Below, in pieces: positions 16,274 through 24,532 of a stretch of 64,000 nucleotides of DNA (position 1 is its first letter; every line of letters starts with the position of its first letter). Position numbers and translations under genes: made by a program. Origin of the DNA: Pedobacter hartonius (GTDB taxonomy: Bacteria > Bacteroidota > Bacteroidia > Sphingobacteriales > Sphingobacteriaceae). The notes under the pieces were generated by a model. It made no database searches. It was given only the letters and a program-made list of their open reading frames with translations, and had not been told where the DNA came from. Location: positions 1-64,000 of the forward strand of contig NZ_FNRA01000008.1 in the NCBI RefSeq assembly GCF_900107535.1. The letters are read 5' to 3'.

Positions 16274-17459
16274 CCTTAATGGCCACATTCAGTTTTTGTG
16301 AAGAGTCTTTCAGGAAGGTCAGCGTTTCCTGAGTATCTTCACCGGGATATTTGATGAGGAACTCTGTCAGGCTCATGATGTTCGCCAGAGGTGCCCTTAC
16401 CATATGGCTCTGTATCCAGGCAATTTCTTTCAGGTCCTTATTCTGGCGCTCAATTTCTTTGATATAATTAATCCGTTCAGACACATCTGTAGCCAGCACA
16501 AGCCTGGCTTCACGTTCTTCAAACCGGATCACATTGGTTTCAATTTCTACGGGGAAGGCATCATGGTCCTTGTTGATATGGATCAGCACGCCAGAATAGT
16601 CGCGGCTTCTGATCATACTGTTTAAATCCAGCAGCTTGCTGGTTTCCGTTTGCGGACGGATGTCATTGATGTTCATCTGCAGGAACTCCTCCTTGTTATA
16701 TCCGTACTTGGCAATTGCAGCTTCATTCACATGCAGGAAACGACCGTTCTCCATGTCAAACACATACATGGGCACCGGGTTCGCCTCAAAGGTTGTACGA
16801 TAATATTTTTCTGACGCATCCAGCTTCGAAACTAATGTGGCCTCCTTCTGTATCGTCAGCTCAAGGCCGCTTAATACTTTACTTACTAGCATCACGCTGA
16901 TCAGGCTGACGAAGATCAGGTTCCCGGAGTAAGAAGCCCACAACGGCAGGTCGTAACTGTCCAGTAAAGGGCTGTCAAATAACTTGTACTGTATCACTGC
17001 CCCAAAACCGGCACAGATCAGCACATTCAAGCCAACAAGATAATAAGCCACCGGGCGCGGGAAGATCATTGCGCAAAATATGGTGATGATGATCAGGTAT
17101 AATACCCCAGGCCCTTCTGATCCCAGCAAAGCGATATAAATGATCGCCAGCACATAGAGAAGGAATAATGCCAGTATTTTACGGGTCTGAATCATGATTT
17201 TTTTATTGAAGATAATATAAAGCAATGCAAAACCAAACACGATGTTAAACCATTGTACTGTAGTACTACCAGCAAAAATACCGAAACTCGTGGATGAAAC
17301 AAATGCTATGATACTAACGACCAAAGCATAGCTTATCATATTAGTGAACATCTTTTTTCTCCAAAAAACATGTTCTTCTTCAGATGGATCTGCCTTCCTG
17401 AGGATAGCCCTTTCTATAAGGCTTTTAGCTTTCCACCAATAAACTTTTAAAGAAAACAT
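16233..17459 (-). CDS. Membrane PAS protein with phosphoacceptor helix but no ATPase domain
   Basis: 408 residues. About six hydrophobic segments occupy 37-205 (for example MISYALVVSIIAFVSS and FVSLISVMLVSKVL). A PAS domain follows (about 225-335, YYRTTFEANPVPMYVFDMEN, PAC VLATDVSERINYIKEIE) and then a DHp-like stretch with a putative H-box (QSHMVRAPLANIMSLTEFL). The protein ends about 45 residues after this His, with no N, G1 or G2 boxes. It cannot autophosphorylate alone; it may be phosphorylated by a partner kinase or serve as a membrane sensor adaptor. Its 3' end overlaps the convergent kinase gene by 41 nt. Confidence 0.8.
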   Translation of the reverse strand: MFSLKVYWWKAKSLIERAILRKADPSEEEHVFWRKKMFTNMISYALVVSIIAFVSSTSFGIFAGSTTVQWFNIVFGFALLYIIFNKKIMIQTRKILALFLLYVLAIIYIALLGSEGPGVLYLIIITIFCAMIFPRPVAYYLVGLNVLICAGFGAVIQYKLFDSPLLDSYDLPLWASYSGNLIFVSLISVMLVSKVLSGLELTIQKEATLVSKLDASEKYYRTTFEANPVPMYVFDMENGRFLHVNEAAIAKYGYNKEEFLQMNINDIRPQTETSKLLDLNSMIRSRDYSGVLIHINKDHDAFPVEIETNVIRFEEREARLVLATDVSERINYIKEIERQNKDLKEIAWIQSHMVRAPLANIMSLTEFLIKYPGEDTQETLTFLKDSSQKLNVAIKAIVGQADGSGLPG

Positions 17460-17598
17460 AAATATTAAAACACAACATTAAAACAGTGAACACTTGCAAT
17501 TTCCAATTCCTGAAGTCCCATTTTTACATGCTTGTTCATTATCATAGGTTTTATATTGATTTGTTTATATTTAGCAAAAGTTACTCCAAGTTTATACC

Positions 17599-18195
17599 AT
17601 GAGCACATCTCCGGGACCAAAGGACCTGTTTTCAAGCGATGCCACGTTCGACAGCCTCTATTCCCTGAGGGCGCGGCAGCTGTCATTAATGCACTGGACA
17701 CCGCTGAATATTGCAAAAAAGGCCGCAGAGTATCTCACAGCAGGCTCAGGGACTGCTATTTTGGATATCGGAAGCGGAGTTGGCAAATTTTGCCTTGTGG
17801 CTGCACATTATTTTCCGGCTCATTTTTTTTATGGTGTTGAGCAGCGGAAAGCATTAATAGACGAGGCAATTATTGCCCAAAATGCAACATCCATGTGTAA
17901 TGTAAAATTCATTCATGCCAATTTTACCGAGCTGGATATGGACCAGTATGACCACTTTTATTTTTACAATTCCTTCAGTGAGAACATTGTACACTATAAA
18001 CCTATTGACAACCTGATCCAGACCTCAGCAGAGATCTATGATGAGTACCTGTCTCAATTTTATGAGCTGCTTGAAAACAAACCTGCGGGCACGCGGCTGG
18101 CAACTTTTCACTGTTCCGATGGGGATGTACCCCCAGCCTATAAACGTTCAGGATATACAACCGGAGAGCCCCTCAGCCTCTGGATAAAACAATAA
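17599..18195 (+). CDS. Class I SAM-dependent methyltransferase-like protein
   Basis: 198 residues, no signal or membrane segment. The Rossmann motif I is clear (AILDIGSGVGKFCLVA, about 53-68), followed by an acidic second strand (FFYGVEQRKALIDEA) and a third region (VKFIHANFTELDMDQYDHFY). The protein is short and the post-III region is not typical of any named family, so the substrate is unknown. It is divergent from the membrane PAS gene and followed by a hypothetical gene 74 nt later. Confidence 0.75.
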   Translation: MSTSPGPKDLFSSDATFDSLYSLRARQLSLMHWTPLNIAKKAAEYLTAGSGTAILDIGSGVGKFCLVAAHYFPAHFFYGVEQRKALIDEAIIAQNATSMCNVKFIHANFTELDMDQYDHFYFYNSFSENIVHYKPIDNLIQTSAEIYDEYLSQFYELLENKPAGTRLATFHCSDGDVPPAYKRSGYTTGEPLSLWIKQ

Positions 18196-18269
18196 CGTCA
18201 TAAATTTCGAAACCTATACATCCATATTCACTTCGGGTACGTAATATACTTTACCAGATTTAAACCGAA

Positions 18270-18599
18270 ATGAAAATGATTGAAATTGAAGTGATGTGCC
18301 AGCATTATATCGGCACGTTACAGATTGAACCCATCTATGATGATCACTCGCTGTTTTCGGTATACCTCAAACATGAATTTCTCGGATACATCCAACCCGT
18401 AAAAGGCCAGGACCTGGTACGGTGGTATTCTCATGAAATTACAGATAAGGAACTGGTCAGCCAGGTTGGGGAATGGGCGGAGTATCATTTCCCCTTAACA
18501 GAAAAAAGCTTTAAACCTATTTACAACTTTAAGTTTTTTGTGCAGTTTATGACAGGGCTGCTCGCAATGGTCATTCGCTGGGGATCGTCCGGGGGGTAA
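18270..18599 (+). CDS. Hypothetical protein
   Basis: 109 residues, not recognised. It is soluble in appearance, with a beta-rich first part (MIEIEVMCQHYIGTLQIEP, then FSVYLKHEFLGYIQPVKG) and a moderately hydrophobic C-terminus (FFVQFMTGLLAMVIRWG). The ATG at 18270 or the Met two codons later could be the start. The stop codon overlaps the left arm of the large inverted repeat that follows, so this repeat probably ends its transcript. Confidence 0.55.
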   Translation: MKMIEIEVMCQHYIGTLQIEPIYDDHSLFSVYLKHEFLGYIQPVKGQDLVRWYSHEITDKELVSQVGEWAEYHFPLTEKSFKPIYNFKFFVQFMTGLLAMVIRWGSSGG

Positions 18600-18675
18600 A
18601 AATAACAGCAGCAATTTGAATGCTGTATGCCGCTGAAGCGCGGCAGAAGGCATTCAAATTGCTGCTGTTATTTTT
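18598..18675. terminator. Large bidirectional terminator: perfect 26-bp inverted repeat
   Basis: The arms at 18598-18623 and 18650-18675 are perfect inverted copies of 26 nt (AAAAATAACAGCAGCAATTT...). Each ends in an A or T run, so either strand reads as stem plus U-tract. The 26-nt loop holds an inner 6-bp stem, TGCCGC (18628-18633) against GCGGCA (18640-18645). It lies between the convergent ends of the hypothetical gene and the nucleotidyltransferase gene. Confidence 0.8.
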
Positions 18676-18720
18676 AAAATCAAGAGATCTTTACTCATTA
18701 ATACGGGAAGATATTCTAGT

Positions 18721-19629
18721 TTATGCCCAGAGGTCTTCAGGGTAGGTACCGGCGTCAATCAGCTTTTGTAATTGAGCTTTTACTACTGGTGCATCTTCTT
18801 TGAAGGTAACACCAAACCAGACAGCCTCGGTAGGGATCATTTTCACTACGCCTTCACCAGATTTGATCAGGATATCTGCCACTTCGGGAATCAGAAACTC
18901 TGCTTTCAGTTCCGTGCTGTTCGCATCCCGGAACTTATAGTATTCCGCTTCGGACCAGTTTACAAAATCGGGTGTGAAACAAAAGAAGTTCATACTTACC
19001 TTGGTATCCAGAGGAAGTTCTATATCCGTTCCAGCTTCAGGAGTGAAGGCTTTACCGTCTTTTTTATAGATTTCCTTGCGTTCAGTGATACTTACTATAT
19101 TTTGCAGCGGATCAACATTGATCTCACCCCTTGTTACAGATCCGTTATCACTCAGTGTATTTTTCAGCTCGTAGCCGATACACGCATATTTTCCTTTTTC
19201 AATGCCATCCACAAGGAAGTCATAAGCCCGTTTGAAGGCATCAAAACCATAAAAATCGTCAGCATTGATTACCGCAAAAGGGGCATCCAATACATCCTTA
19301 CAGCAAAGAAGTGCATGCATGGTACCGAACGGTTTGGTTCTGCCTGCGGGGATCTCACGCCCTCCGCTAAAGCTCTCTAAAGATTGATAAACGTAATCAG
19401 TAGCAATCTTTCCCGCCAGTTTAGGCTCAATAACCGATTTAAAAGATTCAGCAAATTCTTCACGAATAATAAAAATCACCTTACCGAAACCCGCTTTAAT
19501 AGCATCATAGATAGAATATTCCATGATTGTCTCGCCGGAAGGGCCAAAAGATTCAGTTTGTTTGTTTCCACCATAACGGCTGGCCATTCCAGCCGCCAGA
19601 ATTACTAAAGAAGGTTTGATTTCAGACAT
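18721..19629 (-). CDS. Sugar-1-phosphate nucleotidyltransferase family protein
   Basis: 302 residues, cytoplasmic. The N-terminus has the nucleotidyltransferase signature (LVILAAGMASRYGGNKQTES) with the GGxKQ Lys, and a metal-binding NADDF motif lies near residue 123. Members transfer NMP to a sugar-1-phosphate, making activated sugars such as UDP-glucose; the exact nucleotide and sugar are not readable here. It lies at the 3' edge of the polysaccharide locus, 182 nt downstream of the start-proximal side of the WcaJ-like gene, so it plausibly feeds precursor synthesis. Confidence 0.85.
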   Translation of the reverse strand: MSEIKPSLVILAAGMASRYGGNKQTESFGPSGETIMEYSIYDAIKAGFGKVIFIIREEFAESFKSVIEPKLAGKIATDYVYQSLESFSGGREIPAGRTKPFGTMHALLCCKDVLDAPFAVINADDFYGFDAFKRAYDFLVDGIEKGKYACIGYELKNTLSDNGSVTRGEINVDPLQNIVSITERKEIYKKDGKAFTPEAGTDIELPLDTKVSMNFFCFTPDFVNWSEAEYYKFRDANSTELKAEFLIPEVADILIKSGEGVVKMIPTEAVWFGVTFKEDAPVVKAQLQKLIDAGTYPEDLWA

Positions 19630-19811
19630 ATTTGTATTAAGTATATATTTATCAGTGATGATAAAGCGTGTTATAGTTTATCCTTATCAGATGTTAACAT
19701 TCAGGTCTTAAAAATACTAAACAGGAATTAATTCACACCACAAGTCCGTATGTATATTAACACTGATGCACTCCTAAGGGTTGTATAAATATTCCATGAG
19801 GTTTTTTGAGT

Positions 19812-21209
19812 TTAATATGCATTTTCCTCTCCGCGGAAAACATTGATCACCGTCAAAAATATAATTCTCACATCCAGCATACTGCTCCAGTGTTCAAGGT
19901 ACCAGATATCGCATTCTACCCTTTTTTCCATTGCAGAGTCATCCTTGGTTTCGCCACGAAAACCGTTAACCTGTGCCCATCCGGTAATTCCGGGTTTGAC
20001 AAACTGCCTGACCATATATTGCCCTATAACTTTCTTGTATTCTTCCGTATGACGCAACATATGCGGCCTCGGCCCCACTACACTCATATTTCCAATAAAA
20101 ACATTAAAGAACTGTGGCATTTCGTCCAGGCTGCTCTTGCGCAGGAACCTGCCTATAGGCGTGATGCGGTCATCTCCTTTAGTCGCCTGTTTTTTATCGC
20201 TGTCAGTATTCATGCGCATGCTCCTGAACTTATAACACCAGAAAGGTTCATCGTTGATTCCGCTTCGCTGCTGTTTGAACAACACTGGTCCCTTACTCTG
20301 CAGCTTAATCAACAATCCGATCAGCGGATAAAGCCAGCTCAGCACAAATATGATTACAAATGCACTGAACACCATATCAAATGCCCGCTTCTTGAAACGG
20401 TTGCCCATACTTTCCAGAGGCTCATGCCTCAGTGTGATAATAGGGAATTCGCCGCCCATATAACTGATGGTATAGGGCGCAGCCAGGGCACCCGCCAGAT
20501 CCGGAATAAACTTCAGCCGCAACAGTTGTTTATCGGCCTCCAATACCAGGGGGCCTATTTCACGCATTCTTGAAGGTGCAACGGAAACATACAGGTCTTG
20601 TACTCCATACACGGCAGCCTGTTGGAGCCTGGCAGAAGCTTCAGCAGAGATCCGTCCGTTTCCATCACCATAAATACTTGCGTCATCCCCTACAAATCCG
20701 TAAAAATCTACATTCCTTTGTTTTTGCAGATAGGCAGCAACCCTTAATCCGGTGTCGTTATCGCCCATCACCGCAACCTTCCGTGTAGAATTAAACTTGC
20801 TGATTAATACATGCTGAATGTAGGTTCCGATAAATCGGTTTATCATAAAGCCAATACAAAGACAGACATAAAATGAGGTCAGAAAATGTCTCGAAAATTC
20901 AAAATCTTTAGCAAACAGCAGATAGATGGAAAATATGACAAAATGCAGCAGCAGGCTTTTTATTGTCCCCCTGTAGATCCTTTCGATCTTCCTGGCATTG
21001 TATTCTGAGTATAAATTAAATACCGCAGTGTTTAGAAACCAGAGCAGGTTACATACCACCAGATAATGCTTTTGAAGTTCATCACTTACGCCTTTTCCCA
21101 TGTAACCCGTAAAATAATAGGCAAGGACGTAAATTAAATTTAGCATTAAAATATCAGTAACCGGCAGAATGTATCTCAGTAAATAAAGGTAACGGGTTTG
21201 AATTGACAT
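19812..21209 (-). CDS. wcaJ: Undecaprenyl-phosphate sugar phosphotransferase (WcaJ type)
   Basis: 465 residues. Four N-terminal membrane segments precede a CoA-binding-like region (about 140-240, VAVMGDNDTGLRVAAYLQ) and a further membrane helix near 280. The catalytic domain of polyprenyl glycosylphosphotransferases follows: KRAFDM, KGPVLFKQQRSG, YKFRSMR, DRITPIGRFLRKSSLDEMPQ, MSVVGPRPHM and KPGITGWAQVNGFRGET. It starts repeat-unit synthesis by moving a sugar-1-phosphate, often glucose, onto undecaprenyl phosphate at the inner membrane. A paralogue lies upstream at 21605. Confidence 0.93.
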   Translation of the reverse strand: MSIQTRYLYLLRYILPVTDILMLNLIYVLAYYFTGYMGKGVSDELQKHYLVVCNLLWFLNTAVFNLYSEYNARKIERIYRGTIKSLLLHFVIFSIYLLFAKDFEFSRHFLTSFYVCLCIGFMINRFIGTYIQHVLISKFNSTRKVAVMGDNDTGLRVAAYLQKQRNVDFYGFVGDDASIYGDGNGRISAEASARLQQAAVYGVQDLYVSVAPSRMREIGPLVLEADKQLLRLKFIPDLAGALAAPYTISYMGGEFPIITLRHEPLESMGNRFKKRAFDMVFSAFVIIFVLSWLYPLIGLLIKLQSKGPVLFKQQRSGINDEPFWCYKFRSMRMNTDSDKKQATKGDDRITPIGRFLRKSSLDEMPQFFNVFIGNMSVVGPRPHMLRHTEEYKKVIGQYMVRQFVKPGITGWAQVNGFRGETKDDSAMEKRVECDIWYLEHWSSMLDVRIIFLTVINVFRGEENAY

Positions 21210-21408
21210 ACTGGAACTTTAAATTATGCTATTAGTACACCTTCATGTAACAACAATTATACCAACTGAAGTCTATAAAGTTTAACCAAAAAAAATTATT
21301 CAGTTAATTACTGCCAATATACAAAAATTGAAAGATTTAAATAAGAAAAGGAGTAATTTGTTATTTAATAAACTTTAGATTAATAATAGTACCAGGAAAA
21401 ATCACCAA

Positions 21409-21516
21409 ATGAGAAACAAAAAGCTATCTAAACGTACATTAGGACGGAAACCGCTAAAAATCAATCCACAACACAAAATTAACACCAGAAAACTGATTTA
21501 TTTGATAAAAAAATAG
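21409..21516 (+). CDS. Possible small basic peptide
   Basis: A 35-codon frame begins at the ATG at 21409 (MRNKKLSKRTLGRKPLKINP...) and is strongly basic, with 13 Lys or Arg. It is the only frame of note in the 395-nt AT-rich gap 21210-21604 between the two WcaJ-like genes. It has no convincing ribosome site or homologue in memory and could be chance. The rest of the gap probably carries the promoter of the downstream wcaJ gene, but I find no exact TAnnTTTG there. Confidence 0.2.
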   Translation: MRNKKLSKRTLGRKPLKINPQHKINTRKLIYLIKK

Positions 21517-21604
21517 GGTTTTAACGGTTTTAATCCAATTGATGTCTATTATAATGTAATAAGTGACTAGTTTTAAAAACACCATAACACCTAAAAGCTC
21601 TAAA

Positions 21605-22996
21605 TTAATGGGCATTTTTGCTGCCAACAACAAGGTGCCAGGCGGTAAGGAACAGAATTTTCAAATCAAGAAACATTGACCAGTTTTCCAGGTACCAGAT
21701 ATCTGCTTCGACCCTCTCCTGCATTGCTTTATGTTCGAAAGTCTCCCCTCGAAGCCCCCTGATCTGGGCCCATCCGGTAACTCCCGGCAAGACGAAATGA
21801 CGAACCATAAACTGGTCGATCAGCTCAGCGTAAGCAGCCGTATGCTTCAGCATATGTGGTCTCGGTCCGACTACAGACATTTCCCCAATGAGAACATTGA
21901 AAAACTGGGGAAGCTCATCAATGCTGTTTCTTCTCATAAAAGTACCTATTTTTGTGATCCGGTGATCATTTTTAGTAGCCTGTCTGGAATCAGCTTCATC
22001 GTTTAGCAACATGCTTCTGAACTTAATGCAATAAAAAGGTTCATTATTCTTTCCGGATCTCAACTGTCTGAAAAAGACAGGCCCTTTTGAACTCAATTTA
22101 ATCAAGCAGGCGATCACCGGAAAAATCCAGATAAAAAGAAATATAATTACAAATAAAGAAATTGTTATGTCGAAGGCTCTCTTTAATACTTGATTTATTT
22201 TAATCTCTAATGGTTCAGTTCTTGGACTTAAAACAGGCAGATAGCCGAACCATTGCACATTGACATTTTTTCTAAAATAGTCCTTCACATCCGGCACCAT
22301 TTTAAAACGGATCATCTCCTGTTCAGCCTGCCGCATCAGGATCTTAATTTTCCCCAGTGCACTATCCGGGAGTGCACAAAAGATCTCCCTGATGTTATTT
22401 TCCTTTGCATAAGCAATGCTATTTTCAAGGCTCCCAAGTATATTTACTTCCTGCTGTCCCCTCAGTAACCTATCATCAAAAAAACCAATTACTCTATAAC
22501 CGAGCAGGCTATTCGCATCTATGTATGCCTTCAGTTCAGTACCCAGCAGGCCCGCCCCCAAAATCACAACAGGTTTATGAGCTATCCACCGGGTTCCTGA
22601 TGACCTCCTCCATAAAAGAAATCCGATCTTGCCCAACAGCAGGAGCACACCAAACAATAGAAATGGAATGGCAACCGCAGGGCTATACCATTGAAAATCG
22701 GCCACTATTGTTTTAAATATACCAATAATAAGCCCGAACAATGCCAGCGAACTCAGTGCCGCTTTGATGGTTGGTATAGCATCTTTGACAAAGAGATCGC
22801 GGTATAACTTTGTCAACTGTGTCACATTGAACCACACAAAATTAGCCAGTAAAAAATGGAGTAAGCCGGTGTGGAGTTTTTCAAAGTGATCAGACGATCT
22901 GCTGATCAGAATGTATGCCAGTCCGGCAGCATTAAGCATCACCATATCCAGGGATATGCTTATTATTTTAACATATGCGCCGTATTTGTAAGTCAT
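21605..22996 (-). CDS. Second undecaprenyl-phosphate sugar phosphotransferase (WcaJ type)
   Basis: 463 residues from the ATG at 22996 (MTYKYGAYVK). A longer frame would need a TTG at 23023 that overlaps a TATGTTTG promoter-like box. Membrane helices at the N-terminus and near residue 275 flank a nucleotide-binding-like region (PVVILGAGLLGTELKAYID). The catalytic part has KRAFDITIS, SKGPVFFRQLRSGK, DHRITKIGTFMRRNSIDELP, MSVVGPRPHM and LPGVTGWAQIRGLRGET. Like its paralogue at 19812, it should start a lipid-linked oligosaccharide. Two initiators suggest two glycans or redundant start sugars. Confidence 0.93.
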   Translation of the reverse strand: MTYKYGAYVKIISISLDMVMLNAAGLAYILISRSSDHFEKLHTGLLHFLLANFVWFNVTQLTKLYRDLFVKDAIPTIKAALSSLALFGLIIGIFKTIVADFQWYSPAVAIPFLLFGVLLLLGKIGFLLWRRSSGTRWIAHKPVVILGAGLLGTELKAYIDANSLLGYRVIGFFDDRLLRGQQEVNILGSLENSIAYAKENNIREIFCALPDSALGKIKILMRQAEQEMIRFKMVPDVKDYFRKNVNVQWFGYLPVLSPRTEPLEIKINQVLKRAFDITISLFVIIFLFIWIFPVIACLIKLSSKGPVFFRQLRSGKNNEPFYCIKFRSMLLNDEADSRQATKNDHRITKIGTFMRRNSIDELPQFFNVLIGEMSVVGPRPHMLKHTAAYAELIDQFMVRHFVLPGVTGWAQIRGLRGETFEHKAMQERVEADIWYLENWSMFLDLKILFLTAWHLVVGSKNAH

Positions 22997-23012
22997 CTGG
23001 TTAGAATCTTCA

Positions 23013-23020
23013 CAAACATA
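23013..23020 (-). promoter_or_regulatory. Candidate -7 element upstream of the second wcaJ-like gene
   Basis: TATGTTTG on the minus strand matches TAnnTTTG and ends 16 nt before the ATG at 22996. A TTTG lies 25 nt further upstream, slightly too far. If used, the leader would be very short. Confidence 0.3.
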
Positions 23021-23063
23021 CAATAATTACGCTAAACCCTGCGCTCAAACAACAAGTAGAGAT

Positions 23064-24515
23064 TTACTGTCTTAAATGCCATTCAACACCAACCATCGAA
23101 CCGATGTTGGTAGAAAGATCACCGAAGTCGTAAGCTACCGTACCTTTCAGCGACAACTGGGTTTTCGGAACATTCCAGCTTACTTCCTGCAGGGTGTACC
23201 ACTGCACTTTGAAAGGGCTGAAAGCACCGATCCTGAAATCACCATAATTTTTGGTATAGGTGACCAGTGTTTTTGTACTGATATCATCGCTTAAAGCGAA
23301 TATCGCACCCACATGACCACCGAGCACCCGATTATTTACAATATTATTCAGTGCATAAATCGTGTTTGCCGGAGCATTCCAGTCAAAGGGTACGTATTGA
23401 CCTGGAAAATACTTATTGGCCCTCCAGCGGTTTGCAAACAGCGGTGTTCCCACTATCCTGTCGTTATATTCCCAGCCGGTCCTGTAATTCCCGTTATTAT
23501 AATAGCTTTCTCTATACTGAATGCCATAAAAATCATTACTCTGCGTGGTGTGCAGAAATTCAAAAGTAAGTTTCTTCAGGATGCTTCCCTCCCGCTTATT
23601 GGTAATATTCAGGCTGAGCAGGCGGTCAACATTTCTGACATCAATACCCTGCCCGCTATCAAAGGGGGTTTGGTTGTTCAGCTGGAACCTGAAATTCTCG
23701 TCTTCCCATTCGGCGCCGTACTCTATAATTCCACGCTGGTCGCCCGGCCTGTTCGGCGCCCTGTTATTTGCTACACTGCCGTCATTCACCTCAATACCGG
23801 TAACCACATTCCACCATCCTCCCAGGGATCTGTCCGTAGTCACGAAGCCCTCTTTCGAACCTCCCCATACTGCATAGTGCTGAATGCCGCCGTAAAATTT
23901 CAGCTTATGCTTTCCCAGCCTCACATACAGGTTCTTTTCATGGAGGAAGGCATGTTTCAGAAACTGGTCTTCACCCATCCAGCCATGACTAAACATCCCC
24001 TTAAACTGAAACCATCCATTTGTTAAAGGCACATTAGTATATTCTATCGCTAAGTTCAGCTTAGTGATCGGCAATGCATTTCCACTCACTCCTAATGATC
24101 CGGATGACAGGTCATGGTCTACTTCGCCGATAATCTGTTCAAACCTTCCGCCTGTAAATGTCAGGTTCTTATACCTGACCCTTCCATAGGCTTCCTTGAT
24201 CAGGTTCTTATTGAAATGGTCATTGTTATAAACATCTGCGCCGTAGCTGATATACAACCCTTTATCATTTTCATCGTATATAGAAACCGGCGCACCTATT
24301 CGATGTGAGTTCGTCACCTTAACATGAGTAGAAAAATCATATTTCTGATCTGTGAATACTCCAAAACGGTTACTGACCAGCCAGAGGGGCTGATAATCCT
24401 TTGAGGCAACACTTACATTAGTTCCGGCCTGTACCTGCAAAGAATCCAAAAACTGGGCATCTGCTTCTATCCTAAACAACAGTAATAATAAGGCAATTAT
24501 CAATAAATTCTTCAT
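23064..24515 (-). CDS. wzi: Capsule assembly Wzi family outer-membrane protein
   Basis: 483 residues with a signal peptide (MKNLLIIALLLLLFRIEADA-Q). The mature protein is a run of amphipathic strands rich in Tyr, Trp, Asn and Gly (YDFSTHVKVTNSHR, GRFEQIIGE, LYVRLGKHKLKFYGG), and ends with ...MVGVEWHLRQ, a typical barrel C-terminus. Wzi proteins are 18-strand outer-membrane lectins that hold capsule on the cell surface. The gene is downstream of the WcaI-like gene by 17 nt on the same strand. A second Wzi-like protein is encoded at 57869. Confidence 0.82.
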   Translation of the reverse strand: MKNLLIIALLLLLFRIEADAQFLDSLQVQAGTNVSVASKDYQPLWLVSNRFGVFTDQKYDFSTHVKVTNSHRIGAPVSIYDENDKGLYISYGADVYNNDHFNKNLIKEAYGRVRYKNLTFTGGRFEQIIGEVDHDLSSGSLGVSGNALPITKLNLAIEYTNVPLTNGWFQFKGMFSHGWMGEDQFLKHAFLHEKNLYVRLGKHKLKFYGGIQHYAVWGGSKEGFVTTDRSLGGWWNVVTGIEVNDGSVANNRAPNRPGDQRGIIEYGAEWEDENFRFQLNNQTPFDSGQGIDVRNVDRLLSLNITNKREGSILKKLTFEFLHTTQSNDFYGIQYRESYYNNGNYRTGWEYNDRIVGTPLFANRWRANKYFPGQYVPFDWNAPANTIYALNNIVNNRVLGGHVGAIFALSDDISTKTLVTYTKNYGDFRIGAFSPFKVQWYTLQEVSWNVPKTQLSLKGTVAYDFGDLSTNIGSMVGVEWHLRQ

Positions 24516-24532
24516 ACGTAGCTTTTAAGTTA

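Noticed and set aside
17465..17716. 83-codon minus-strand frame overlapping the methyltransferase start
   Set aside because: It overlaps the better-supported methyltransferase gene and has no recognisable feature.
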